Position numbers and translations under genes: made by a program
Notes under the pieces: generated by a model
What the model saw: the letters and a program-made list of their open reading frames with translations, nothing else
What the model was told of the DNA's origin: nothing
The model's database searches: none
Part shown: one piece after another, positions 8,873 to 18,329 of the stretch
How positions within the stretch are numbered: the stretch's first letter is position 1
Layout: every line of letters begins with the position of its first letter
Assembly (NCBI RefSeq): GCF_039541115.1
Contig: NZ_BAABFP010000005.1
Span: 728,447-792,446 of the forward strand
Length of the DNA: 64,000 bases
Direction of reading: 5' to 3'
DNA from: Angustibacter luteus
Lineage (GTDB): Bacteria; Actinomycetota; Actinomycetes; Actinomycetales; Angustibacteraceae

Positions 8873-9688
8873 ATGACCTCGCAAGGACTGTCCGGCCAGG
8901 CCAGTGACACCGCACGGCGGGCCGCCAACAGCAAGTGGCTCGAGCGCACGGCCCGGATCGGGTTCGTGGTCAGCGGGCTGCTGCACCTGCTCATCGCCTG
9001 GATCGCGCTGCAGATCGCCTGGACCAACGCCAAGGCCCGGGCCGACCAGTCCGGCGCGCTGGGGATGCTGGCTGACCACAGCTGGGGTGTCGTCGTGCTG
9101 TGGCTCGGCGTGCTCGGCTTCGTCGGACTCACCTTGTGGCAGATCGCCGACGCACTCCTCGGCCGCCACGGAGGCGACGCCAAGGAGGTCGCCGGGGCCC
9201 GGATCAAGGCAGCGTCCAAGGCGGTGGTCTACGCGGCGCTCGCCTACACGACCTTCGCCTTCGCCCACGGCGCCGGGAAGTCCAGCAGCAAGCAGACGAA
9301 GGACTTCACGCACTCCCTGCTGTCCCACAGCGGCGGACGCGTCCTGGTCGTCGTCATCGGCCTGGTCGTGATCGGCGTCGGCGTCTACCACGTCTACAAG
9401 GGCTGGACCCGCGGCTTCCACAAGGACCTCGTGCAGCACCCCGGCACGACCGTCGAGTACCTCGGCGTCGCCGGCTACATCGCGAAGGGCATCGCGCTGG
9501 TCGTGGTGGGTGGACTGTTCTGCCTGGCCGGCTTCCAGAAGCAGGCGAGCGAGGCGACGGGCCTGGACGGGGCTCTGAAGACGTTGCGCGAGCAGCCGGC
9601 GGGTTCCTGGCTGCTCACCGTCGTGGCCCTCGGCCTGGCCGCCTACGGCCTCTACTCGTTCGCCCGGGCCCGGTACGCCAAGCTCTGA
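8873..9688 (+). CDS. DUF1206 membrane protein
   Basis: A 271-aa integral membrane protein made of three internal repeats of about 80 residues, each with a pair of transmembrane helices. The repeats are visible at LERTARIGFVVSGLLHLLIAWIA, then IKAASKAVVYAALAYTTFAFA, then VEYLGVAGYIAKGIALVVVGG, each starting with an R/K-x-GY-x-AKG-like pattern. This is the DUF1206 architecture common in actinomycetes; the function is unknown. A purine-rich GGAGACGGAAGG stretch lies before ATG 8873. It has its own 106-bp upstream gap and is not obviously in an operon with the acyltransferase. Six membrane segments and few charged residues suggest a structural or small-solute role, which is speculation. Confidence 0.85.
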   Translation: MTSQGLSGQASDTARRAANSKWLERTARIGFVVSGLLHLLIAWIALQIAWTNAKARADQSGALGMLADHSWGVVVLWLGVLGFVGLTLWQIADALLGRHGGDAKEVAGARIKAASKAVVYAALAYTTFAFAHGAGKSSSKQTKDFTHSLLSHSGGRVLVVVIGLVVIGVGVYHVYKGWTRGFHKDLVQHPGTTVEYLGVAGYIAKGIALVVVGGLFCLAGFQKQASEATGLDGALKTLREQPAGSWLLTVVALGLAAYGLYSFARARYAKL

Positions 9689-9766
9689 CCCGGCCCGTCC
9701 CACAGCACCGACAGGGCTGTGGACGACGGCCACGCGATGTCGGCCGCCTCGCGTACGGTGCCTCAG

Positions 9767-11896
<2,130 letters not shown>

Positions 11897-11901
11897 GCCG
11901 G

Positions 11902-12543
11902 CTAGCCGCAGGCCCCAGAGCCGATGCTGCTCAGCACCGCCTTGCGTACCGCGGCGCCCGAGCCCCCTGGGGGCGCCTGGATGCCGACTCCGTACCGCTG
12001 CGACCCCGCCGTGTACAACCACATCGAGTACGTGCTCGGAGCCGACGAGCCGGCCGCGGCCTTGGACGGACTGAGCGACCAGGACGGTGCGTCCGTCCCG
12101 TCGGCGAGCGCGACGGTGCCGTGCGTCGCGCGGCCGCTACCGGCCACCAGCCCGGTGTCCTTACCGAACCGGGCCACCAGCTGGTCCAGCACCTCACGGT
12201 CGCTGGCAGTCTCGTCCTCGGACCACGGGTAGACGGCGACGGTGCTCCATCGCGGGCTGCGGGGGGCGCGGTCGTACCGCAGGGCTGCCTGCGACTTCGG
12301 GCCCTGGACCGAGTCGCGGACGAAGCCGGCAGGCACGCTCAGGTGGACAGCCGCGGCGTCGGTGCCGGTCGTCGTGCACAGCGGGGAGGCCAGCGTCTCC
12401 AAGGGTTTCGCCGCCGCGGGAGCGGGATCGGTCCCGGCCGCTTTCGCGGCGTGGTCGGCGGCGCTGCAGGCCGCCAGGGTGGTGGGAAGCAGGAGTGCGA
12501 GGGCCAGGCACGTGAGCGCCCGGGCGCCAGCTGATGAGGACAT
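11902..12543 (-). CDS. Putative lipoprotein of unknown function
   Basis: A 213-aa exported lipoprotein. The signal sequence has a hydrophobic core (LALALLLPTT) and a lipobox LAAC with Cys26 as the lipidation site, followed by an Ala-rich linker. The mature domain begins with a short conserved stretch (LCTTTGTDAAAVHLSVPAGFV) and continues with beta-strand-like segments; I do not recognise the family. The start is ATG 12543: CATAAT lies on this strand at 12551-12556, 7 nt upstream, which makes a leaderless transcript likely and rules out the in-frame ATG 12552 that overlaps that hexamer. It lies 78 bp downstream of the S41 peptidase stop on the same strand but has its own promoter. Confidence 0.75.
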   Translation of the reverse strand: MSSSAGARALTCLALALLLPTTLAACSAADHAAKAAGTDPAPAAAKPLETLASPLCTTTGTDAAAVHLSVPAGFVRDSVQGPKSQAALRYDRAPRSPRWSTVAVYPWSEDETASDREVLDQLVARFGKDTGLVAGSGRATHGTVALADGTDAPSWSLSPSKAAAGSSAPSTYSMWLYTAGSQRYGVGIQAPPGGSGAAVRKAVLSSIGSGACG

Positions 12544-12550
12544 GCGGCGC

Positions 12551-12556
12551 ATTATG
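12551..12556 (-). promoter_or_regulatory. -10 element of lipoprotein gene
   Basis: CATAAT on the minus strand matches five of six bases of the sigma-A consensus. It ends 7 nt before ATG 12543, placing the transcription start at or next to the start codon. No convincing -35 hexamer is visible. Confidence 0.6.
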
Positions 12557-12621
12557 CCCGATTCCGGACACAGCGCGACAGCGTCGGAGACAGCCAGTCA
12601 CGAAGCCCGGTGAGGCAGCCG

Positions 12622-13569
12622 TCAAGCGGCGGCGACGCGGGCAGCCTCGTGCGCCAGGACCAGAGCATCCGCATCAGCACACGCCACATCGGGCTGGACG
12701 CCGACGCCCTCCCAGTTGGTCCCGGAGACGGGGTTGACGCCGCGCCCGGTAGGGACGGTGACCTCGAGGTGCGGGTGGACGGTCCACCCCTCGTACGGCT
12801 GGGCTCCCCCACCGCTCGGCTCCCCCACGACGACGGCCCGACCCAGCTGCTGCAGGTCGTAGGCGAGCTCCTCGGCACCCGAGAAGGTGCGCCCGTCGAT
12901 CAGGACGTAGACGGGCTTGGTCCCCCCGAAGCGCGCCCCCGGTACGTGCGGCAGCGTCCAGGACTGGTCGTCGCGCTCACGCCGTTCGCCGTCGCGCCAG
13001 TGCATCGTGTTCAGGTGGGTGCGCTCGTCGAGCAGGTAGCTGCAGATGAACGCCACCGTGTCCGGGTCCCCGCCGCCGTTGCCGCGCACGTCCAGGATCA
13101 GGGCGCTCGCGGGGGCGACGAGGGTGAGCGCGGCGGCCAGCGGCTGGGCGGCCCAGGCCAACGGGAACAGCGCCGGCGACAGCTTCAGCAGGGCCACCCC
13201 GCCATCGAGGAGCCGGACGAGCGGGACGCCACCCAGCGAGACGTCGAAGTCGCTGCGCATCCGGGACAGCGTGGCGGCGCCCTGCTCGGCGGGCACCGGC
13301 ACGTGGTGGTGGCGCAGGCCGAGGTGGCCGTCCCCGTTGAGGGAGCGCAGGTCCTGCGTGACCAGATCAGCGAGCTGCTCGGCGTCGGCCCCGTCGTACC
13401 CGCCGTCGGCGAGCCGCTGACGCAGCAGCCGCGCCAGGTCCGCGCCGACGTCCGGGAAGACGTAGTGCTGGTCGACCAGGCGGGCGGACTCCTCGATGAC
13501 CTCGGCGATGAGGGGCGGGCTGACCTGCTCCGTAACGGTGTTGGCGGGGCGGATGGTCGACGAGGTCAT
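12622..13569 (-). CDS. S41 family peptidase (tail-specific protease/IRBP-like)
   Basis: A 315-aa serine peptidase of family S41. The N-terminal helical part (VIEESARLVDQHYVFPDVG) and the catalytic core with ILDVRGNGGGD and GRTFSGAEELAYDLQ, nucleophile Ser near residue 230, resemble the interphotoreceptor retinoid-binding protein subgroup, which lacks a PDZ domain. The closing strand EVTVPTGRGVNPVSG is also typical. There is no signal peptide, so it should be cytoplasmic; the substrate is unknown. The start is ATG 13569 because TTGACA-17-TGTAGT lies directly upstream, giving a leaderless transcript; an in-frame start at 13587 would overlap the -10. It is divergent from a winged-helix regulator only 55 bp away, which probably controls it. 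Confidence 0.88.
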   Translation of the reverse strand: MTSSTIRPANTVTEQVSPPLIAEVIEESARLVDQHYVFPDVGADLARLLRQRLADGGYDGADAEQLADLVTQDLRSLNGDGHLGLRHHHVPVPAEQGAATLSRMRSDFDVSLGGVPLVRLLDGGVALLKLSPALFPLAWAAQPLAAALTLVAPASALILDVRGNGGGDPDTVAFICSYLLDERTHLNTMHWRDGERRERDDQSWTLPHVPGARFGGTKPVYVLIDGRTFSGAEELAYDLQQLGRAVVVGEPSGGGAQPYEGWTVHPHLEVTVPTGRGVNPVSGTNWEGVGVQPDVACADADALVLAHEAARVAAA

Positions 13570-13575
13570 GCGAGA

Positions 13576-13604
13576 ACTACAGCGCACCGACGGCTAAGTG
13601 TCAA
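13576..13604 (-). promoter_or_regulatory. Promoter of the S41 peptidase gene
   Basis: On the minus strand TTGACA (13599-13604) is followed after exactly 17 bp by TGTAGT (13576-13581). The predicted start point is about 13569, the A of the ATG, so the mRNA would be leaderless. The site lies inside the 55-bp space shared with the divergent regulator gene. Confidence 0.65.
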
Positions 13605-13612
13605 GAATCCTG

Positions 13613-13618
13613 TACGCT
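13613..13618 (+). promoter_or_regulatory. -10 element of winged-helix regulator gene
   Basis: TACGCT ends 6 nt before ATG 13625, the spacing seen for leaderless genes in this window. An imperfect inverted repeat (GTCAAG at 13600-13605 against CTTTGGAC at 13617-13624) spans this element and the -35 of the divergent peptidase promoter and could be the regulator's own operator. Confidence 0.45.
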
Positions 13619-13624
13619 TTGGAC

Positions 13625-14134
13625 ATGGACGACGAGCAGGTGGTGACGACACCCGCGCAGCACGCGGCACTAGGCCATCCCCTACGCCAACGGCTGCTGC
13701 TGGCGCTGGGGCAAGGACCCAGCACGATCAGCCGTCTCGCGGGCCAGCTGCAGGTCGGAAAGGGCAGCGTCGCGCACCACCTCAGGGTGCTGCGCGAGGC
13801 CGGCCTGGTGGTGGCGGCCGAACGCCGCCAGGTGCGCGGCGGCACCGAGCAGTACTACCAGCGCACGACCCGTCGCCTGGTCAGCGCGGACCCCCAGCCC
13901 TCGCACACCGCCGCCGTGCTCAACGCAGTCGCGACCGACATCGCCGCGTCGCCGGTCGAGACGACCTTGCAGCTGCGCCAGGTGCGACTGTCCGCCAAGC
14001 AGGCCCACCGGCTCACCGAGCTGCTGACCCGGCTCGTCGACAAGGTGGAGGAGGCTGACACCGACGAGCCGGTGCACGGCGTGCTCGTCGCGGTCTACCA
14101 GAAGGCCGACGAGCCCCGGGACCCGTCCTCCTGA
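13625..14134 (+). CDS. Winged-helix (ArsR-like) transcriptional regulator
   Basis: A 169-aa DNA-binding protein. Residues about 10-85 form an ArsR-type winged helix: HAALGHPLRQRLLLAL, then the recognition region STISRLAGQLQVGKGSVAHHLRVLREAGLV, and the wing VAAERRQVRGGTEQYYQRT. The C-terminal half (LRQVRLSAKQAHRLTELLTRLVDKVEEA) is helical and probably dimerises. There are no metal-binding cysteines, so it is not a metal sensor of the classical ArsR kind. The start is ATG 13625, with TACGCT 6 nt upstream; a GTG at 13598 is in frame but less likely. It is divergent from the S41 peptidase and overlaps its promoter region, so it is the likely regulator of that gene and of itself. Confidence 0.85.
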   Translation: MDDEQVVTTPAQHAALGHPLRQRLLLALGQGPSTISRLAGQLQVGKGSVAHHLRVLREAGLVVAAERRQVRGGTEQYYQRTTRRLVSADPQPSHTAAVLNAVATDIAASPVETTLQLRQVRLSAKQAHRLTELLTRLVDKVEEADTDEPVHGVLVAVYQKADEPRDPSS

Positions 14135-14148
14135 GTCGAACGACCAGG

Positions 14149-15495
14149 TCAGCCGGACCGGGGGCGGCCACGACGACGCGCGATGGCCTCGCGCATGGGC
14201 GGGACGACGACCCCGGCCCGGGCCAGCCGGGCCCGCACCTTGCGACGGGTCACCAGGATGCCCGTCACCCCGATCGCCCAGATCACGTACTGCACGCACC
14301 AGGCGAGCTTGAACGAGTCCAGGTCGTACGTCGCGGCGCGACCGACCCCGCCACCGTCCGAGACCGCATCGAGCACCACGCCGACACCCAGGATGGTCAC
14401 CAGGGATGCGACGAACCCCCCGATGTTCACGATGCCCGTCGCACTGCCCAGCCGAGCCCGGGGGTTGAAGGTGCGGGCGAAGTCGAAGCCGATCATCGAG
14501 CCCGGGCCACCGATCGCGAGGGCCCCGACGAGCATCAGCAGCAGCCAGAGCGGCGCCCGACCGGGCCAGGCCAGCACGGCCGTCCAGGCCAGCACGGTCA
14601 CCGCGACGATGCCGAGCACCAGCCACGACCGGCGCAGCGGGTGCCTGGCCACCAGCCGGCCGAAGATCGGGCCCGCCGCCATGGCCGCCAGCACGAACAC
14701 GGTCATCAGGGCACTGGCCGCGCGCGGGGACTGCCCCTCGCCGGACACGAGGAACGGGAAGCCCCAGAGCAGCGCGAACACGGTGCCGGAGAACTGGGTC
14801 GTGAAGTGGGTGAACAGGCCCAGCCGGGTCCCCGGGTGCATGAACGCGGCCGCCAGCTGCCGACCCACCTCGCGCATCGTGGGCGAGCGACGTAGCGGGC
14901 CGTGACCAGGTGGGGTGTCGCGGACGAACACGAACGCCAGCACGGTGACGAACAGACCCGCCGCTGCCGCCACCAGGTAGGTCGGCGTCCAGCCCGGCCC
15001 GTGCAGCAGCGCCACCAGCGGGATGGCGCTCAGGATCTGCCCGAGCTGGCCGGTGAGTCCGGTCAGCTGGGTCATCAGCGGGTTCAGCCGGGCCGGGAAC
15101 CAGGCGACCACCAGCCGCAGCACGCAGACGAAGGTCATGGCGTCGCCGGCGCCGACCAGCACCCGCGCGGTGATCGCGCCGGGCATCGTCGTGGACACGG
15201 CGAGCAGCGCCTGCCCGAGCGACATGACCAGGCCGCCCACCACGATCAGCCGCTTGGAGCCGAAGCGGTCCAGGGCCACCCCGACCGGGATCTGCAGGCT
15301 GGCGTACACCAGCAGCTGCAGCACCGCGAACGTCGCGAGCGCACTCGCCGAGGCGTCGAAGCGCTCCGCCGCGGAGATCCCGGCGACGCCGAGCGACGTC
15401 CGCTGCAGCACCGCGATGACGTAGGCCGACAGCCCCGCGCCCCAGACCAGGAACGCCCCTCGAGGGATGCGGGCTTCGGTCGGAGGAGAGCTCAC
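14149..15495 (-). CDS. MFS transporter
   Basis: A 448-aa secondary carrier of the major facilitator superfamily with about 12 transmembrane helices. The loop 2-3 signature appears as VGVALDRFGSKRLIVVGG, close to the classical GxxxDRxGRR pattern. The two halves are separated by a cytoplasmic loop around VRDTPPGHGPLRRSPTMREVG. No substrate can be assigned; similarity in feel to nitrate/sugar-phosphate type MFS proteins is weak. The start GTG 15495 has GAGAAT ending 6 nt upstream (15502-15507), so it may be leaderless. It converges with the regulator gene, 14 bp apart, and is 66 bp downstream of the desaturase stop on the same strand. The C-terminal tail is strongly basic (AIARRRGRPRSG). Confidence 0.88.
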   Translation of the reverse strand: MSSPPTEARIPRGAFLVWGAGLSAYVIAVLQRTSLGVAGISAAERFDASASALATFAVLQLLVYASLQIPVGVALDRFGSKRLIVVGGLVMSLGQALLAVSTTMPGAITARVLVGAGDAMTFVCVLRLVVAWFPARLNPLMTQLTGLTGQLGQILSAIPLVALLHGPGWTPTYLVAAAAGLFVTVLAFVFVRDTPPGHGPLRRSPTMREVGRQLAAAFMHPGTRLGLFTHFTTQFSGTVFALLWGFPFLVSGEGQSPRAASALMTVFVLAAMAAGPIFGRLVARHPLRRSWLVLGIVAVTVLAWTAVLAWPGRAPLWLLLMLVGALAIGGPGSMIGFDFARTFNPRARLGSATGIVNIGGFVASLVTILGVGVVLDAVSDGGGVGRAATYDLDSFKLAWCVQYVIWAIGVTGILVTRRKVRARLARAGVVVPPMREAIARRRGRPRSG

Positions 15496-15561
15496 GCAGG
15501 CATTCTCCCGCTCTCCCCCGATGCCGCCGAGCCAGGTTCAGCCCGTGGACTCAGCCGGGCT

Positions 15562-16515
15562 TCAGCTGACCCGCTCCACCACGTGGCCACGCGCGGCCTG
15601 ACGGGCGAGGTAGGTGTCGCGCTTGTCCTCGAACCGCGCGGCGGCGGCCTCGAGCTGGTCGAGCAGGTCCGCGAGCTCGGTGCGCGCCTGCTCACCCTCG
15701 GCGCTCAGGCCCTCGCGGTCCCACACCTTCCAGGTGCGCAGGACGGGCGCGAGCACCTCGTCCTTGTGGATGCGCAGGTCGTAGATGCCGGCCATGGCGA
15801 TCTGGATGGATCGGCGGCCGAAGTCCTCGATGGTGTGGCCGGGCATCTGGAAGGTGGAGACCACGTCGCGCACCGCCTGGACGGTCTGGTCCGGTGCGAT
15901 CTCGAAGGCCCCCGCCAGCAGGTTGCGGTAGAAGACCATGTGCAGGTTCTCGTCCTGGGCGATGCGCGCCAGCATCTGCTCGCAGTACGGGTCCTGGGTG
16001 TACTTGCCGGTGTTGCGGTGCGAGATGCGGGTGGCCAGCTCCTGGAAGGAGACGTAGGCGACCGAGCGCAGCATCTCGTCGTGGTCCTGCTCGAAGCCCT
16101 GGCCCATGTGGTTCATGCGCTCGCGCTCGAGCTGCTGCGGGTCGACGGCGCGGGTGACCAGCAGGTAGTCGCGCAGGGCGATGCCGTGGCGACCCTCTTC
16201 CGCCGTCCAGCGGTCCACCCAGGTGCCCCAGGCGCCGTCCCGGCCGAAGGTGTCCGAGATCTCGCGGTGGTAGCTCGGCAGGTTGTCCTCGGTGAGCAGG
16301 TTCACGATCAGCGCGGTGCGCGCCGTCGGGCTCATCTTGGATTGCTCCTGGGTCCAGGGCTCGCCCTCGAAGATCCCGTCGTAGTTGCGGCCCTCGCTCC
16401 ACGGCACGTACTCGTGCGGGAACCACTCCTTCGCGGCACCCATGTGCCGCTCGAGCTCGCGCTCCACGACCGGCTCGAGCTCCTGGAGCAGCTGGAGCTG
16501 CGTGAGTTCCTTCAT
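15562..16515 (-). CDS. Acyl-[acyl-carrier-protein] desaturase (soluble di-iron)
   Basis: Introduces a double bond into an acyl-ACP using O2 and a di-iron centre, adjusting membrane or storage lipid unsaturation. The di-iron ligands are recognisable: the EDNLPSYHREI stretch, EEGRHG with the first E-x-x-H pair, and DENLHMVFYRN with the second. Residues at the N-terminus (LLQELEPVVERELERHMGAAKEWFPHEYVPW) are typical of DesA1/DesA2-type actinobacterial proteins. 317 aa from ATG 16515. The -10 TAGGGT (16524-16529) lies 8 nt upstream, giving at most a 1-2 nt leader, and a perfect palindrome at 16538-16559 covers the spacer and -35 region, so transcription is probably controlled by a dimeric regulator. 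The gene is divergent from the ABC-F gene. Confidence 0.93.
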   Translation of the reverse strand: MKELTQLQLLQELEPVVERELERHMGAAKEWFPHEYVPWSEGRNYDGIFEGEPWTQEQSKMSPTARTALIVNLLTEDNLPSYHREISDTFGRDGAWGTWVDRWTAEEGRHGIALRDYLLVTRAVDPQQLERERMNHMGQGFEQDHDEMLRSVAYVSFQELATRISHRNTGKYTQDPYCEQMLARIAQDENLHMVFYRNLLAGAFEIAPDQTVQAVRDVVSTFQMPGHTIEDFGRRSIQIAMAGIYDLRIHKDEVLAPVLRTWKVWDREGLSAEGEQARTELADLLDQLEAAAARFEDKRDTYLARQAARGHVVERVS

Positions 16516-16523
16516 GGGGCACC

Positions 16524-16529
16524 ACCCTA
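16524..16529 (-). promoter_or_regulatory. -10 element of desaturase gene
   Basis: TAGGGT on the minus strand lies 8 nt before ATG 16515. No good -35 is seen; the expected position falls inside the palindromic operator, which fits a regulated promoter. Confidence 0.5.
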
Positions 16530-16537
16530 CGTTGGCG

Positions 16538-16559
16538 TAACCTACGCTTCCGTAGGTTA
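16538..16559. promoter_or_regulatory. Perfect palindromic operator upstream of desaturase
   Basis: Two 9-bp arms, TAACCTACG and CGTAGGTTA, are exact reverse complements separated by CTTC. A degenerate copy overlaps on the desaturase side (CCTACG-TTGG-CGTAA, about 16526-16540), and a further half-site CGTAGGT lies at 16578-16584 on the ABC-F side. The size and symmetry are typical of TetR-family operators; fatty-acid genes in actinomycetes are often controlled this way. The regulator is not encoded next to the site. Confidence 0.75.
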
Positions 16560-16664
16560 GTGTGCCCGCTACCCGGGCGTAGGTCCAGCCCAACGTACTG
16601 CGACGCGCCGCTCGCAGGGGGAATTCACAGGACTCTCACGTGCCGGCTCGGTAGCGTCGCCCCC

Positions 16665-18329
16665 ATGAGCGCCACGATCGTCGCCCGCGACCTCGCCGCC
16701 GGGCACGGTGCCCGAGCGCTGTTCAGCGGCCTGGACCTCGTGGTCGCTCCCGGCGACGTCGTCGGCCTCGTCGGTGCGAACGGCGCGGGCAAGTCCACGC
16801 TGCTCCGGCTCCTGTCCGGCATCGACAAGCCTGAGGACGGCCAGCTCTCGATCAGCCCGCCCGGCGCCCTGCCGGGCTACCTCCCCCAGGAGCTGGACCG
16901 ACGTCCGGGCGAGTCCGTCCGCGACCTCGTGCACCGCCGCACCGGCGTCGCGGACGCCCAGCACCGCCTGCACGTCGCCACGCAGGCGCTCACCGAAGGG
17001 CTCGCCGGCGCGGACGACGAGTACGCCGAGGCACTCGAGGTCTGGTTGCACCTCGGCGGAGCCGACCTGGACGAGCGGGCCGAGCAGGTGGTGTCGGAGA
17101 TCGGCCTCGGGGTCGGCCTGGACGCGCCGACGGCGAGCCTGTCCGGCGGCGAGGCCGCCCGGGCCGGGCTGGCGTGCCTCCTGCTGTCCCGGTACGACGC
17201 GTACCTGCTGGACGAGCCGACCAACGACCTCGACCTGGCCGGCCTGGCTCAGCTCGAGCAGTTCGTCCGCTCGGTGCGCGCGCCCGTCGTCGTGGTCAGC
17301 CACGACCGCGAGTTCCTGTCCCGCACCGTGAACCAGGTGGTCGAGCTGGACCTGGCGCAACAGCAGGTCGGCGTCTACGGCGGCAGCTACGACGACTACC
17401 TGCGCGAGCGCGAGATCGCCCGGCATCACGCGCGCGAGGCCTTCGAGCAGTTCGACCAGACCCGCGGCCGGCTCGCCGACCGGGCGCGGATGCAGCGGGC
17501 CTGGGCCGACAAGGGCACCCGGAACGCGCTGCGCAAGGCGACCGACGGCGACAAGAACGTCATCCACCACAACCGCGAGACCGCGCAGAAGCAGGCCGCG
17601 AAGGCCAAGCAGACGGACCGGTTGATCGAACGGCTGGACGTCGTCGAGGAGCCGCGCAAGGAGTGGGCGCTCCAGCTGGACATCGCGGCGGCCGGGCGAT
17701 CGGGCTCGGTGGTCGCGACCGCGCGCGGCGCCGTCGTCCGCCGCGGCGGCTTCACGCTCGGGCCACTCGACCTGCAGCTGGACTGGGCGGACCGGGTCGT
17801 GGTCACCGGGCCCAACGGGTCGGGCAAGTCCACGCTGCTGGCCCTGCTGCTGGGCCGCCTCATCCCGGACGAGGGAAGCGCGGGCCTGGGCTCTGGCGTC
17901 CTGGTCGGCGAGGTCGACCAGGCGAGGGCGGCCTTCGACGGGCCGGACCTGCTGCTGCACCGGTTCGCGGCGCACGTCCCGGACTGGCCGACCGCCGAGG
18001 TCCGCACCCTGCTGGCCAAGTTCGGTCTCGGCTCCGAGCACGTCCTCCGCGCCTGCGAGACCCTGTCCCCCGGTGAGCGCACCCGGGCCGCGCTGGCCCT
18101 CCTGCAGGCACGCGGAGTGAACCTGCTCGTCCTCGACGAACCCACCAACCACCTCGACCTGCCCGCGATCGAGCAGCTGGAGCAGGCGCTGGACACCTTC
18201 GGCGGGACCGTGCTGCTGGTCACCCACGACCGGCGCATGCTGTCGACCGTGCGCTCCACCCGGCACTGGGCGTTGGACGGCGGGAGGTTCAGCGAGCAGC
18301 CGGCGGGGGCGAATCAGCCGAGGCCGTGA
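16665..18329 (+). CDS. ABC-F family ATP-binding protein
   Basis: A 554-aa soluble protein with two ABC ATPase domains and no membrane part, the ABC-F arrangement of ribosome-associated factors, some of which protect against ribosome-targeting antibiotics. Domain 1 has Walker A GANGAGKST (about residues 39-47) and signature LSGGEAAR; domain 2 has GPNGSGKST (about 385) and LSPGERTR. Both Walker B stretches (YLLDEPTNDLDL, LVLDEPTNHLDL) are intact. Between them lies a charged helical linker (ARMQRAWADKGTRNALRKA), the interdomain arm that in this family reaches towards the peptidyl-transferase centre. ATG 16665 is chosen; TAGCGT ends 7 nt upstream. The 3' end overlaps the convergent selA gene by 41 bp. 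Confidence 0.92.
   Translation: MSATIVARDLAAGHGARALFSGLDLVVAPGDVVGLVGANGAGKSTLLRLLSGIDKPEDGQLSISPPGALPGYLPQELDRRPGESVRDLVHRRTGVADAQHRLHVATQALTEGLAGADDEYAEALEVWLHLGGADLDERAEQVVSEIGLGVGLDAPTASLSGGEAARAGLACLLLSRYDAYLLDEPTNDLDLAGLAQLEQFVRSVRAPVVVVSHDREFLSRTVNQVVELDLAQQQVGVYGGSYDDYLREREIARHHAREAFEQFDQTRGRLADRARMQRAWADKGTRNALRKATDGDKNVIHHNRETAQKQAAKAKQTDRLIERLDVVEEPRKEWALQLDIAAAGRSGSVVATARGAVVRRGGFTLGPLDLQLDWADRVVVTGPNGSGKSTLLALLLGRLIPDEGSAGLGSGVLVGEVDQARAAFDGPDLLLHRFAAHVPDWPTAEVRTLLAKFGLGSEHVLRACETLSPGERTRAALALLQARGVNLLVLDEPTNHLDLPAIEQLEQALDTFGGTVLLVTHDRRMLSTVRSTRHWALDGGRFSEQPAGANQPRP

Noticed and set aside
13682-14626. A 314-codon minus-strand frame across the regulator and transporter ends
   Set aside because: It overlaps the regulator gene antisense and the MFS gene out of frame and shows no domain.
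15540-15561. A short hairpin (AGCCCG/CGGGCT) after the desaturase stop as a terminator
   Set aside because: The stem is only 6 bp with a 10-nt loop and no tail; too weak to call.
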